From positions 1,488,001 through 1,552,000 of the forward strand of contig CAWCYZ010000004.1 of assembly GCA_963799925.1 (NCBI GenBank): a stretch of 64,000 bases of DNA, read 5' to 3'. The DNA is from DATBQN01 sp963799925. Its GTDB lineage: Bacteria > Acidobacteriota > Thermoanaerobaculia > Multivoradales > UBA5704. Shown piece after piece: positions 55,881 to 64,000 of the stretch. Below the pieces are notes generated by a model. That model did no database searches. It was given only the letters and a program-made list of their open reading frames with translations, and had not been told where the DNA came from. Positions within the stretch are counted from its first letter, which is position 1; each line of letters starts with the position of its first letter. Made by a program: the position numbers and the translations under genes.

Positions 55881-57657
55881 TCAGCTCGCGGGCTTCCCCT
55901 CGCTCTTCTTCCACCCCGTCCAGCCCGGTCCCCGCACCACCCGGCCCGCCGCGGCGCCCGTCGGCTCGCCGTCTTTCAATACCTGGATGCCGTTGACCCA
56001 GACCTGGCGCACGCCGGTCGCGTACTGGTGCGGCTTCTCGTAGGTCGCGTGGTCGGCGATCGCCGCGGGATCGAAGACGACGACGTCGGCGTAGTAGCCG
56101 GGGGCGAGGCGGCCGCGATGGTCGAGCTTGAGATTGGCCGCCGGCAGCGAGGTCAGCTTGCGGACGGCCTCGGCCAGCGGGATCGTCTTCTCGTCGCGGA
56201 CGTAGCGCCCGAGGAGGCGCGCCACGTTGCCGTAGGCGCGGGGATGGCTGTTCGACTTGAGGAACACCCCTTCGGCCGACGGGCGCCCCCTCGTCCGAGC
56301 CGAAGCTCACCCAGGGGAGCGCCACCTCGCGGCGGATGTTGTCCTCCGAGATCAGGAAATAGAGCGTGCCCACCCGGCTGTCGTCCTCGGCCACCAGGTC
56401 CATCGCGGTCGCCGCCGGCGACTTGCCGCGTAGCTTCGCGACCTCCGCCAGGGTCTTGCCGGTGAGCGGTTTGAGCGCCGCGCTCTTGAAGGCGGCGAGG
56501 AGGATGTTCTCCGGGCCGGCGGCGAGGAAGAGGTTCTCCCAGGCGTCCGACGGCTGGCTCATCTCGCGCTCGACGCGGGCGCGGACGGCGGGGTCGGCGA
56601 GCCGCTGGCGCCAGGCCTCGAGGCCGCCCTCCTGCACCCAGGGGGGCATCGCGGCGTCGAGCCCGGTCGCCCCGGCGGTGTAGGTGTACATGTCGGCGGT
56701 GATCGCGAGCCCTCGGGCGCGCGCCGCCTCGACCTTGGCGATCGCCGCCGGCAGCTTCCCCCAGTTCGGCCGTCCGGCGGCCTTCAGGTGGTAGATCTCG
56801 GCCGGCACCCCGGCCCGGCGGGCGATGGCGACGAGCTCGTCGATGGCCTCGAGGAGGCGGTTGCCCTCGCTCCGCATATGGGAGATGTACATGCCGCCGT
56901 ACTGCCCGGCCACCTTGGCGAGCTCGACCAGCTCGTCCGTCCTGGCGTAGAAGGCCGGCGCGTAGATGAGGGACGAGCCGACGCCGAGCGCCCCCTCTTC
57001 CATCGCCTGGCGCACCAGGGCGCGCATGCGCTCGAGCTCCGGCGGCGTCGGCGGCCGGTCGGCGTAGCCCACCTCGTGGACGCGCACCGTGGTGGCGCCG
57101 ACGAAGGAGGCGACGTTGACCGCGATGCCGCGGCCGGCGACATGGTCGAGGTAGCCGCCGAGCGTCGTCCACGGGATGTCGTACTTGAGGTCGCCCTCCT
57201 CGGCGAGCGCCTCCTTGCGCATCGCCTCGTTGAGCGGCCCCATCGACCAGCCCTCGCCCATCACCTCGAGCGTCACCCCCTGGCGCAGGTCGCTCTGCGC
57301 CCGGCCGTCGACGAGGAGCGTGTCGTTCGCCCAGGAGAGCATGTTGACGAAGCCGGGGGCGACGGCGAGGCCGCGGGCGTCGACCTCGCGGCGGCCCTTC
57401 GCCGCGCCCAGATCGCCGACCGCGGCGATGCGGTCGCCGTCGACCGCCACGTCGCCGATCGCCGGCGCCGCGCCCGAGCCGTCGTAGATCGTGCCGCCGC
57501 GGAGGACGAGGTCGTGGACCGCCGCCGCTGGGGCGGCGGCGCTCGCGGCGATCGCGACGATCGCCGGGGTCGAGCGGGCGGACGCGCCGGTCCCGGCGCT
57601 CGCGGTGAAGATCGCGGCGAGGGCGAGGCCGGCGAGGCAGAGACTGGGGACGCGCAT
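55881..57657 (-). CDS. Exported D-aminoacylase-like amidohydrolase, one frameshift
   Basis: The signal peptide (MRVPSLCLAGLALAAIF) is followed by the amidohydrolase start (VLRGGTIYDGSGAAP). The site where many relatives have a HxH reads APGFVNMLSWA, the usual sequence of one N-acyl-D-amino-acid deacylase subgroup. Later ligands are YISHMRSEG and IYHLKAAG, and SFGSDEGA gives the metal-binding Asp. Right after it (about 56285) the frame shifts and the end continues PSAEGVFLKSNSHPRAYGNV. ATG 57657 is chosen; a GTG lies two codons earlier. It likely removes acyl groups from D-amino acids in the periplasm. Confidence 0.82.
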
Positions 57658-57683
57658 GGTCACTCCTCGATGGTCCGCGGCGA

Positions 57684-58469
57684 TCAGCGGCGCAGGCGGG
57701 CCCAGATCTTGACCGGCTGCTTGGCGTCGGCGAGCTTCTGGATCGCCGCCAGGTCGTAGTCCCAGACGAGCGTCCTGCCGTCGCGCCGGGTGGCGTTGGT
57801 GTCGGCGACCGCGAAGGGCGTCGTCAGCTTGAAGCGCAGGTGGAGCCCCTGGAAGATCTGCTGCATCTGCCGCTCGGCGTCGGCGCCGGGCGCTTGCGAG
57901 CCGGCCTCGCCGACCGGATTGCCGAGCTCGGTCGAGACCAGGACCGTCCTGCCCTCGTCGACCAGCTTCAAGCCGGAGAACGGGCGGTCGAAGAGCGTCG
58001 GCTTGCCCGGCCCCGGCGCCTCGCCGTCCTTCTTGGGATCGCGGATCTGCGCCAGCTTGTTCAGGTCGTCGAAGCCGAAGACGGCATGGACCTCGAGCTT
58101 CAGGTCCCCCTTGTCGCCGCCGCCGACGTCGAGCAGGCGGATGCCGGGGGGCAGCGCCTTTTCGATGTCCTCCCGCTGCGGCGAGCCCGGCGCCTTCGAC
58201 TGGCTCGTCTTCTGCTGGGCGGCCATCTCCTGCCTCGCCGCGGCGATCTCCGCCGGGGTCGGATCGCCGGTCTTCCCCGCCATCTGGCGCTGCATCATGA
58301 GCATCGGCAGGACCATCGCGCCCATGTCCACGGTGGCGCTGAAGCCCGCCTTGCCGGAGAGGTTGCGGTCGAGGTCGACCGACTCCTCGACGTCGAAGCA
58401 GCCGGCGAAGAGGAGGAGGGCGGCGAGCCCGGCAAAGAGAGCGGTCAGGCGACTGCGGAGAGCGCGCAT
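57684..58469 (-). CDS. Lipoprotein of unknown function
   Basis: A 261-aa protein. The ATG at 58469 gives a clean lipobox (LLFAGC). VEESVDLDRNLSGKAGFSAT resembles the first strand pair of LppM-like lipoproteins. A Gln/Lys-rich helical middle (AARQEMAAQQKTSQSK) and a C-terminal segment (RDGRTLVWDYDLAAIQKLAD) follow. The function is unknown. A start at 58514 is possible but spoils the signal sequence. It is co-directional with the amidohydrolase gene, 26 bp away. Confidence 0.68.
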   Translation of the reverse strand: MRALRSRLTALFAGLAALLLFAGCFDVEESVDLDRNLSGKAGFSATVDMGAMVLPMLMMQRQMAGKTGDPTPAEIAAARQEMAAQQKTSQSKAPGSPQREDIEKALPPGIRLLDVGGGDKGDLKLEVHAVFGFDDLNKLAQIRDPKKDGEAPGPGKPTLFDRPFSGLKLVDEGRTVLVSTELGNPVGEAGSQAPGADAERQMQQIFQGLHLRFKLTTPFAVADTNATRRDGRTLVWDYDLAAIQKLADAKQPVKIWARLRR

Positions 58470-58557
58470 CCGAGACTCCTCCGTGAAGTCAGGTCGTGAG
58501 CGAAGCGGACGCAAGTCTACCAGGACGGCGGCGCTCGCCAGGGCTTATGCTTCGATC

Positions 58558-58977
58558 ATGCTCCAGCTCGCCGACGGCATCGCGATCCCCGACGAGGACC
58601 TCTCGTTCGCGACGTCGCGCAGCGGCGGCCCGGGCGGGCAGAACGTCAACAAGCTGGAGACGCGGGTGACCGTGCGTCTCGACCTCGACGGCACGGCGGC
58701 GCTCTCGCCCGAGCAGAAGGAGCGGGTCCGCGAGCGCCTGGCCACCCGCGTCACCCGCGGCGGCGTCCTCCAGGTCACCTCGCAGCGCCACCGCAGCCAG
58801 TCGGCCAACCGCGAGGCGGCCCTCGAGCGCCTGGCCGAGCTGCTGCGCCAGGCCCTCGCCCCCGAGACGCCGAGGAAGCCCACCCGCGCCACCCGCGCCG
58901 CCCGCCGCCGGCGGCTCGACGCCAAGCGCCGGCGCGGCGAGCGGAAGCGCCTGCGCAGCGAGCTCCCCGAGGCCTGA
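58558..58977 (+). CDS. arfB: Alternative ribosome-rescue factor / peptidyl-tRNA hydrolase ArfB
   Basis: A 139-aa protein with the GGQ motif in SRSGGPGGQNVNKLETRV, the peptidyl-tRNA-hydrolysing loop of class I release factors without the codon-recognition domain. The basic tail (AKRRRGERKRLRSE) enters the mRNA channel in known ArfB (YaeJ). It probably frees ribosomes stalled on broken mRNAs. It is divergent from the lipoprotein gene. Confidence 0.92.
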   Translation: MLQLADGIAIPDEDLSFATSRSGGPGGQNVNKLETRVTVRLDLDGTAALSPEQKERVRERLATRVTRGGVLQVTSQRHRSQSANREAALERLAELLRQALAPETPRKPTRATRAARRRRLDAKRRRGERKRLRSELPEA

Positions 58978-59012
58978 GCGGCGCTGGTGTAAGATCCTCG
59001 CCGGTCCCTCTC

Positions 59013-59666
59013 ATGCCCGCTCCCGGCTTCAGCGCGTCCGACCTCGAGGCGGTGCGCCGGGCGGTCGCCGCGGCCGAGGCGGAGAGCGCCGGCGAGATCG
59101 TCCCCTACGTCGTCGCGGCGAGCGATCCCTATCCCGGCGCGGCCTGGAAGGGGGCGACCTTCGCCGCGCTGGCGGCGGCGCTCGCGGCCTGGGCCATCCA
59201 TCGTGCGGGCGGCTACTGGGGCGGCCACCTGCTCGCCTGGACGGGGCTGCCGCCGGCGGCCGGCGCGGCCCTCGGGTTCCTCGCCGTCCACCTGCTGCCG
59301 CCCCTGCGCCGCTGGCTCGCCGGCGCCGAGCTGATCGAGCTCCGCACCCGCCGCCGCGCCGCCGCCGCCTTCCTCGAGCAGGAGGTCTTCCAGACCGCCG
59401 GCCGCACCGGCATCCTCCTCTTCGTCTCGCTCTTCGAGCGCCGCGTCGTGATCCTCGCCGACAGCGGCATCCACGCGCGGGTGGAGGAGGGGGAGTGGGA
59501 CGGCATCGTGGCGCGGATCGTCGACGGCATCCGCCGCGGCGAGGCCGAGGCGGCGCTCGTCGCCGGCGTGCGCGCCTGCGGCGACCTCCTCGCCCGCCAC
59601 GGCCTGTCGCGCCCGCCCGGCCGCGGCAACGAGCTCGCCGACGACGTGCGCCGGGGAGAGCCTTAA
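59013..59666 (+). CDS. Membrane TPM-domain protein
   Basis: A 217-aa protein. A split TPM domain (EAVRRAVAAAEAESAGEIVP) is interrupted by two helices (ATFAALAAALAAWAIH and AALGFLAVHLLPPL), and the second half (LFVSLFERRVVILADSGIHA) ends the domain. It is paired with the next gene, as in LemA-TPM-TPM clusters, but no lemA gene is present. The role is unknown; some TPM proteins have phosphatase activity or help in photosystem repair. Confidence 0.85.
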   Translation: MPAPGFSASDLEAVRRAVAAAEAESAGEIVPYVVAASDPYPGAAWKGATFAALAAALAAWAIHRAGGYWGGHLLAWTGLPPAAGAALGFLAVHLLPPLRRWLAGAELIELRTRRRAAAAFLEQEVFQTAGRTGILLFVSLFERRVVILADSGIHARVEEGEWDGIVARIVDGIRRGEAEAALVAGVRACGDLLARHGLSRPPGRGNELADDVRRGEP

Positions 59667-59667
59667 G

Positions 59668-60636
59668 ATGCGGACGGCGCCACGGCTCCGGACGGCGGCT
59701 CCCGGCGCGCTCTTCCGGCTCGCCGTGCTGGCGGCGGCTTTCGCGCTCCTCGCCCTCCCGGCGCCCGCCCTCGCCGCCAAGGCCGTCCCCTTCCTCTCCG
59801 GCCGGGTGGTCGACGAGCCCGGCATGCTCTCGGCCGCGGCCAAGCAGAAGCTCGACGCCGAGCTCGCCGCCTTCGAGAAGCAGACCGGCGACCAGGTCGC
59901 GGTGCTCGTCGTCGCCGGCCTCGACGGCGAGCCGCTCGAGGACTACTCGGTCCGCGTGGCGCAGACCTGGAAGCTGGGGCAGAAGGGGAAGGACAACGGC
60001 GTCCTGCTGCTCATCTCGCGCGACGACCGCCGGATGCGGATCGAGGTGGGCTACGGGCTCGAGCCGAAGCTCACCGACCTGCAGACCCACGAGATCCTCG
60101 ACAACGTGATCCGTCCGCGTTTTCAGCAGGGCGACTTCGACGGCGGGGTGGAAAAAGGCGTCGACGCGATCCTCCAGCTCCTCACCGGCCAGCCGCTGCC
60201 GCCCGAGGCCGCCACGCCGACGGCCGGCTCGGCCCGCCTGCCGGCCGGGCAGAGGGCGGCCTTCGGCCTCCTCTTCCTCGTCGTCGTCGGGATCTTCTCG
60301 GCGGTCGCCCTCGGCACCCGCGGCTGCGCGAGCTGGTTCCTCTACGTCTTCCTGGCGCCCTTCTATCTCGTCTTCCCGCTGACCTTCCTCGGCCGGCCGG
60401 CGGCGCTCGGGTTGACCGCCCTGTGGCTGATCGGCTTCCCGCTCCTCAAGCTCCTGCTCGGCAAGCGCGGCGGCTTCGTCGGCAGCCTGGGCGGCGGCGG
60501 CGGCTTCTGGGGCGGCGGCGGTATGTGGGGCGGCGGCTGGGGTGGGGGAGGGGGCGGCGGCTTCTCGTCAGGGGGCGGCGGTTTCTCCGGCGGCGGCGGG
60601 AGCTTCGGCGGCGGCGGCGCGTCGGGCGGATGGTAG
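59668..60636 (+). CDS. YgcG-type TPM protein with Gly-rich C-terminus
   Basis: A 322-aa exported protein with a signal peptide (cleavage near ALAAKA), a TPM domain (RVVDEPGMLSAAAKQKLDAE, GQKGKDNGVLLLISRDDRRM, EVGYGLEPKLTD), two membrane helices near 190-240 and a tail of repeated GGGG, Phe, Ser and Trp (FSGGGGSFGGGG) typical of YgcG. It starts directly after the stop of the preceding TPM gene. The function is unknown beyond the fold. Confidence 0.88.
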   Translation: MRTAPRLRTAAPGALFRLAVLAAAFALLALPAPALAAKAVPFLSGRVVDEPGMLSAAAKQKLDAELAAFEKQTGDQVAVLVVAGLDGEPLEDYSVRVAQTWKLGQKGKDNGVLLLISRDDRRMRIEVGYGLEPKLTDLQTHEILDNVIRPRFQQGDFDGGVEKGVDAILQLLTGQPLPPEAATPTAGSARLPAGQRAAFGLLFLVVVGIFSAVALGTRGCASWFLYVFLAPFYLVFPLTFLGRPAALGLTALWLIGFPLLKLLLGKRGGFVGSLGGGGGFWGGGGMWGGGWGGGGGGGFSSGGGGFSGGGGSFGGGGASGGW

Positions 60637-60693
60637 AAGGCCGGGCGGCGAGCCGCCCGGCCGATCCTGGCGAGCGCCGCCCCCGGCGCCGGG

Positions 60694-61548
60694 CTACAGC
60701 AGGCCGTCGGCCTGGAGGTTGTGGACGCTCTGGAACTCCGGCGAGCTGACGATCGTCTGCACCGCCCACACCAAGCCATTGCGGCGCAGCCCGTCGGCGG
60801 AGCCGCGGAAGCCGCTGTCCTGGTACTGGAGATCGTTGTCGCTCCCGCTGCGCCCGAGAAGGCCGCGGTAGAGCTCGCCCATCACGTGCGTGTTGGTCTG
60901 CCCGGCGAAGATGCGGCGGGCGTCCGCCGCGCGCGCCAGCTCGCCGGCGACCCGCTGGATGGCCGAGTAGCCGCCGCGGTAGATGCGGTTGACGTCGTCC
61001 TCGGCGCGCTGCGAGCGCAGGTCGTCGCCGAGGAGGGTACGGTAGAGCGTGCGGGTCACCTGGCGCGCCGCCTGGAGGCGCGCGTCGCCGACCGGCTGGG
61101 TAGACACCGGGTTGTTGCCGCCCATCTGGAAGGTGATGCGGCCCTCGGTGAAGCCGCCGCGCATCGTGTAGCGCCGGTCGGTCACCCGATAGCCGAGCTG
61201 GGCGAGGCCGTTGCCGCTGCCCGCCAGGCCCTTGACCTCGACCCAGCTGGGTCCGCTGCGGCCGAGGCCGATCGCGCGGCCGCCGGCGGCGACGGAGAAG
61301 GCGGCGTCGACGGGCACCTGGGCGCCGTTGCCGAGGGTGCCGACGAGCGCCACGCGGATGGTCTCGCCGACCCCCAGCGGCACCGGCTCGGAGGGCTTGA
61401 TGCCATAGAACTCGGGGGCGCGGCCCTCGCGGCGGTTCTGGACCTCGGCCCGCAGGTTGGTGAGCGGGGTGGCCGCCACCGCCGGCAGGGCGGCGAGCGC
61501 TCCCAGGACGGCTATGCACAACGTCGTGACGTGGCTTGTGCGTTTCAT
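60694..61548 (-). CDS. Exported protein with DUF4214-like region
   Basis: A 284-aa protein with a signal peptide ending near residue 26 (AVAATP). The middle part is beta-rich (RVALVGTLGNGAQVPVDAAF). The C-terminal part repeats helical units typical of DUF4214 proteins (LYRTLLGDDL, ELYRGLLGRSGSDND and IVSSPEFQS). It may be an adhesin or extracellular component. The full family is not recognised. GGAGAACGG precedes the ATG. Confidence 0.7.
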   Translation of the reverse strand: MKRTSHVTTLCIAVLGALAALPAVAATPLTNLRAEVQNRREGRAPEFYGIKPSEPVPLGVGETIRVALVGTLGNGAQVPVDAAFSVAAGGRAIGLGRSGPSWVEVKGLAGSGNGLAQLGYRVTDRRYTMRGGFTEGRITFQMGGNNPVSTQPVGDARLQAARQVTRTLYRTLLGDDLRSQRAEDDVNRIYRGGYSAIQRVAGELARAADARRIFAGQTNTHVMGELYRGLLGRSGSDNDLQYQDSGFRGSADGLRRNGLVWAVQTIVSSPEFQSVHNLQADGLL

Positions 61549-61730
61549 GTTCCGTTCTCCTCTGTCGTTCGCTCGATAAGGGCGAAGCCTCTTGATCGCA
61601 ACGAGCCTGATGAGTGCAAGGACCTCGCCAACCGGGGCCGCCAGGTGGGGAATGGACGCCGAGCGGAGGCGCTCGGGCGAGTGCCTGTCCTCTCAGGAGG
61701 ACGTTCGTTGCCGGCCGAACGACGGGTGCT

Positions 61731-61815
61731 GGCTCCGTTGGGTCCGCTGCGGGCGGCCGCCCTCGGGACCACCCGCCCGAACCCCCTTCCAGGCGGTCGT
61801 CCGCGGGACCAAACT
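61731..61815. repeat. Dispersed palindromic element, diverged copy 4 in opposite orientation
   Basis: GGCGGCCGCCCTCGGGAC and CGAACCCCCTTCCAGGCGG match the complement of the internal part of copies 1 and 2. The outer arms (CTCCGTTGGGTCC near 61733, then GGACCAAACTGAGCC) are only partly complementary. It fills the middle of the 343-bp gap before the J-like gene. Nothing else is clear in the gap except the end of a frame with no start signal. Confidence 0.7.
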
Positions 61816-61891
61816 GAGCCAGTACCGAACGACGGAAGGGCGGCGGGCCGGCCTTTACGCTACACTTGGCCAAGTCACCCAGACGATCATC

Positions 61892-62644
61892 ATGGCGGAC
61901 CGGACCGAGAACTCCCTCTCCGCGGAGGAGCTGCGGCTCTTCGAGGACCGTATCGCGCGCGGCCTCGGCGAGCGCCCGCTGCGCGTCGACTCGGCGGCGC
62001 ACCACGCCGAGGTGAGCGGCCTCGTCGGCCGGGTCGGCGAGGCGAGCTACTACGAGCTGCTGGCGGTCGGTCCGGGCGCCTCGGATCAGGAGATCCACGA
62101 CGCCTACGAGCGGCTCGCCCGGACGGTCCATCCCTGCCATGCCCGCGACCTCGGCCTGGCCGGCAAGGAGGGAGTGCTGCGGCTCCTCTTCGAGCGCGCC
62201 ACCCAGGGCTATCTCACCCTCTCCCATCCCGATCGCCGCAAGCGCTACGACCGCGAGCTGGGCGGCCGGCTGTGGGGCGGCGGGAAGGACGGCGGCGCGC
62301 GCAGCGCCGAGGGTCAGCAGCTGGCGCGGCGCTACTTCGCCAAGGCGCAGGTGCTCGCCGCCTCCGAGGAGTACCACCTGGGGATCGAGCTGATGCGCCA
62401 GGCCGTGCGCGTCGACCCGCGCGGCGAGTACTACGCTTTCCTCGGGCAGCTCCTCGCCAAGAACCCCCTCTGGCTCCGCTTCGCCGCCGAGAACCTCGAT
62501 CGCGCGATCGAGCTCGGGGTCGCCGATGCCGGTGTCACCGGCGCCCGCGACGCCGTCCGGGCTCAGATGGCCGCCGACGAGACGGCGTCCGCCGGCGGCT
62601 CCCCGCTGCCGCGCGAAGGCAAACGGAGATTCTTCGGCCGCTGA
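61892..62644 (+). CDS. DnaJ-like domain protein with altered HPD motif
   Basis: A 250-aa protein. Residues about 45-115 look like a J domain (SYYELLAVGPGASDQEIHDA, YLTLSHPDRRKRYDRELG). The loop that should read HPD reads VHPCHARD, so stimulation of a DnaK partner is uncertain. The C-terminal part has TPR-like helices (YFAKAQVLAASEEYHLGIEL). It is probably a cytoplasmic adaptor. ATG 61892 is the only start near the domain; no strong ribosome site. Confidence 0.75.
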   Translation: MADRTENSLSAEELRLFEDRIARGLGERPLRVDSAAHHAEVSGLVGRVGEASYYELLAVGPGASDQEIHDAYERLARTVHPCHARDLGLAGKEGVLRLLFERATQGYLTLSHPDRRKRYDRELGGRLWGGGKDGGARSAEGQQLARRYFAKAQVLAASEEYHLGIELMRQAVRVDPRGEYYAFLGQLLAKNPLWLRFAAENLDRAIELGVADAGVTGARDAVRAQMAADETASAGGSPLPREGKRRFFGR

Positions 62645-62700
62645 AACCTCGGCACTCTGGAGGAGGCCAGGGCCCCTGCCGGGCCCGGAGAGGGAGCGAA

Positions 62701-63312
62701 ATGTCCGACGGCAACGCGCAGGGCATCGACGTCAGCCACTACCAGGGGACGGTGAGCTGGCAGGAGGTCCGCCAAGCCGGCATCGAGTTCGCCTTCGCCA
62801 AGGCCACGGACGGCCTCACCTGGACGGATCCCCAGTTCGCCGTCAACTGGCCGGCGATGAAGGCCGCGGCCGTCCTGCGCGGCGCCTATCATTTCTTCGA
62901 GCCCGCGGACGATGCCGCCGAGCAGGCCCACTTCTTTCTGCAGACCGTCCAACTCGCGGCCGGCGACCTGCCGCCGGCCCTCGACGTCGAAAACGCCGGC
63001 AGCGGCGGCACGGCCCTGTGGGAGGGGGTCGAGACCTGGCTCCAGACCGTCGCGGCCGCCACCGGGCTGCAACCCTTCCTCTATGTCGATCCCACCTTCG
63101 CCGCCGAGTACGAGATCCCCGCGAGCCTCGCCGCCTACCCTCTCTGGATCGCCGACTACGACGTCGTCCAGCCCGCCCTGCCGGAGGGATGGAGCACGTG
63201 GCTGATCTGGCAGCACTCCGAGACCGGCGTCGTGCCGGGCATCAGCGGCACCGTGGACCTCGACCTGCTCGACGGACCGATCGCAAAGCTCCTGGCGCTG
63301 ACGCTCGCCTAG
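62701..63312 (+). CDS. GH25-family lysozyme without a signal peptide
   Basis: A 203-aa muramidase of glycoside hydrolase family 25. GIDVSHYQG holds the first Asp, FAFAKATDGLTW, RGAYHFFEP and PALDVEN carry the DxE acid residues, and WLIWQHSETG completes the barrel. It starts directly at the domain (MSDGNAQGIDVSHYQG) and lacks any export signal, so release by lysis, a phage-like role or a non-Sec route is implied. It lies 56 bp after the J-like gene, with GGGAGCGAA before the ATG. Confidence 0.9.
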   Translation: MSDGNAQGIDVSHYQGTVSWQEVRQAGIEFAFAKATDGLTWTDPQFAVNWPAMKAAAVLRGAYHFFEPADDAAEQAHFFLQTVQLAAGDLPPALDVENAGSGGTALWEGVETWLQTVAAATGLQPFLYVDPTFAAEYEIPASLAAYPLWIADYDVVQPALPEGWSTWLIWQHSETGVVPGISGTVDLDLLDGPIAKLLALTLA

Positions 63313-63422
63313 GGATCGGCTGCGGCCCCGAAGCCGGCTCGAGCGCCCCGGCCCCTCCCCTTCGGCCCCTCCGCCAACCCCGGTTGACACGCACGGGCTC
63401 TTCGGCGACGATCCCGCGGTCG

Positions 63423-63623
63423 ATGAGGCTGCGGGAGACCCACCACGCGCGGACGGCCACGCTCGCCCAGGGCCGCGCCCTGCGCAACCAGCTCGCGGCG
63501 CTCCTGCGCGGCTCCCTGGGGCTCGAGAGCGACCGGCTGTCGCGTTCGGCGTCGCGCCGCGGCGGCGCCACTCCCGCCGCCGCCTGGCCGCCGCCGCGGC
63601 AAAGGCCGACGGGCCGCCGGTGA
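63423..63623 (+). CDS. Possible 66-aa basic protein
   Basis: ATG 63423 opens a frame with a helical, Arg/Leu-rich start (RGRALRNQLAALLRGSLGLE) and an Ala/Pro/Arg end. No family is recognised and there is no convincing ribosome site. It may be a real small gene or chance. Together with the repeat region it accounts for the sequence after the lysozyme gene. Confidence 0.3.
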   Translation: MRLRETHHARTATLAQGRALRNQLAALLRGSLGLESDRLSRSASRRGGATPAAAWPPPRQRPTGRR

Positions 63624-63670
63624 GCTGAGATGGCGGGAAGGGCTCGCGTCGTCCCGCGGCGCGCGCCCTC

Positions 63671-63862
63671 TTCCGGGAAGGGCCCGGCTCTTCTCCTTCC
63701 CGCCTGCCCTCTTCCGGGAAGAGCCGGGGTTATCCGGGAAGAGCCGGGGTTTTCCCGCGGCTCGCGAGCTCTTCCGGGAAGGGTTGACACCTTCCTGTTG
63801 CGCCCCGCCCGCTTCCGGGAAGAACTCATTTTTTCCTCTTAGACGCCGTCTCTTCCCGGAAG
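63671..63862. repeat. Array of TTCCGGGAAG motifs
   Basis: The near-palindrome TTCCGGGAAG occurs at 63671, 63712, 63732 (first base changed), 63772 and 63813, and in inverted orientation at 63853 (TTCCCGGAAG). Spacing is 20 or about 40 bp. The surroundings (GAGCCGGGGTT) are partly repeated too. There are no convincing genes here. Confidence 0.75.
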
Positions 63863-63916
63863 ACCCGCACGCTTCCGCTCGCCCGCCGAGCGGCCGCCCG
63901 AATCCGTCGCCGGCCG

Positions 63917-64000
63917 GGCTTCCCGAGCGCGCGCTCGCCCTCCCGTTCGCGCGCCCGGCTTCCCGGCCGCGCGCTCGTCCTCCCGTTCGCGCGCCGGGCT
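63917..64000. repeat. 40-bp tandem repeat reaching the right edge
   Basis: GGCTTCCCG..CGCGCGCTCG.CCTCCCGTTCGCGCGCC units begin at 63917 and 63957, and a third begins at 63996 just before the window ends. Only two or three bases differ between the first two units. The array probably continues beyond the window. Confidence 0.75.

Overview
The window is very GC-rich, densely coded bacterial DNA in short operons on both strands. An orphan MacB/FtsX permease of the acidobacterial 'ADOP' type, abundant exported lipoproteins, a DUF5777-type barrel beside cupredoxin and haem proteins, and two kinds of dispersed palindrome fit an uncultured Acidobacteriota, possibly Thermoanaerobaculia-like. This assignment is inference. 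No rRNA, tRNA, CRISPR array, IS element or prophage was recognised. At least eleven conserved genes need one or more single-base frame corrections in G/C runs. That points to a consensus with residual indel errors rather than mass gene decay.

Layout. 86-3623: a FkbK-J-I-H-like extender-unit operon (hydroxymalonyl-ACP type, no O-methyltransferase or PKS in view), then an M19 dipeptidase. 5000-7707 (minus): ECF sigma factor, zinc-finger anti-sigma factor and lipoprotein subtilase. 7905-11589: exported cupredoxins, a haem-motif lipoprotein, a DUF5777-like barrel and a Cys-rich lipoprotein. 11623-13808: an EEP phosphatase and a cardiolipin synthase-like PLD. 13857-18412 (minus): a giant CHAT-NACHT-multipass membrane protein with a stop-start-coupled 49-aa ORF. 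19297-24847: metabolic and redox genes. 24866-31509: pruA, a cold-shock gene, an HSDL2-like SDR, the ADOP permease and a 2OG oxygenase. 31551-34570: small Cys-rich secreted proteins around an aldo/keto reductase. 34651-37163 (minus): an MscS-FHA fusion followed by a membrane pseudokinase. 37475-43862: DinB proteins, GNAT, an NAAAR/OSBS-type enolase, DUF488 and a second EEP. 44530-52181 (minus): a tightly coupled seven-gene operon joining PspA, a periplasmic-binding-protein/OmpA fusion, an ABC permease and ATPase, a coiled-coil membrane protein and a classical AAA+ ATPase. 52342-63312: a barrel protein, SDR, YcaQ-type glycosylase, D-aminoacylase-like amidohydrolase, ArfB, two TPM proteins, a J-like protein and a GH25 lysozyme. 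The right end is repeat-rich.

The strongest candidates for undescribed biology are the CHAT-NACHT-membrane protein with its coupled small ORF, the PspA/ABC-OmpA/AAA+ operon, the MscS-FHA plus pseudokinase pair, and a dispersed intergenic palindrome whose stem covaries between copies (26971, 37303 and 42314; a diverged copy at 61731).
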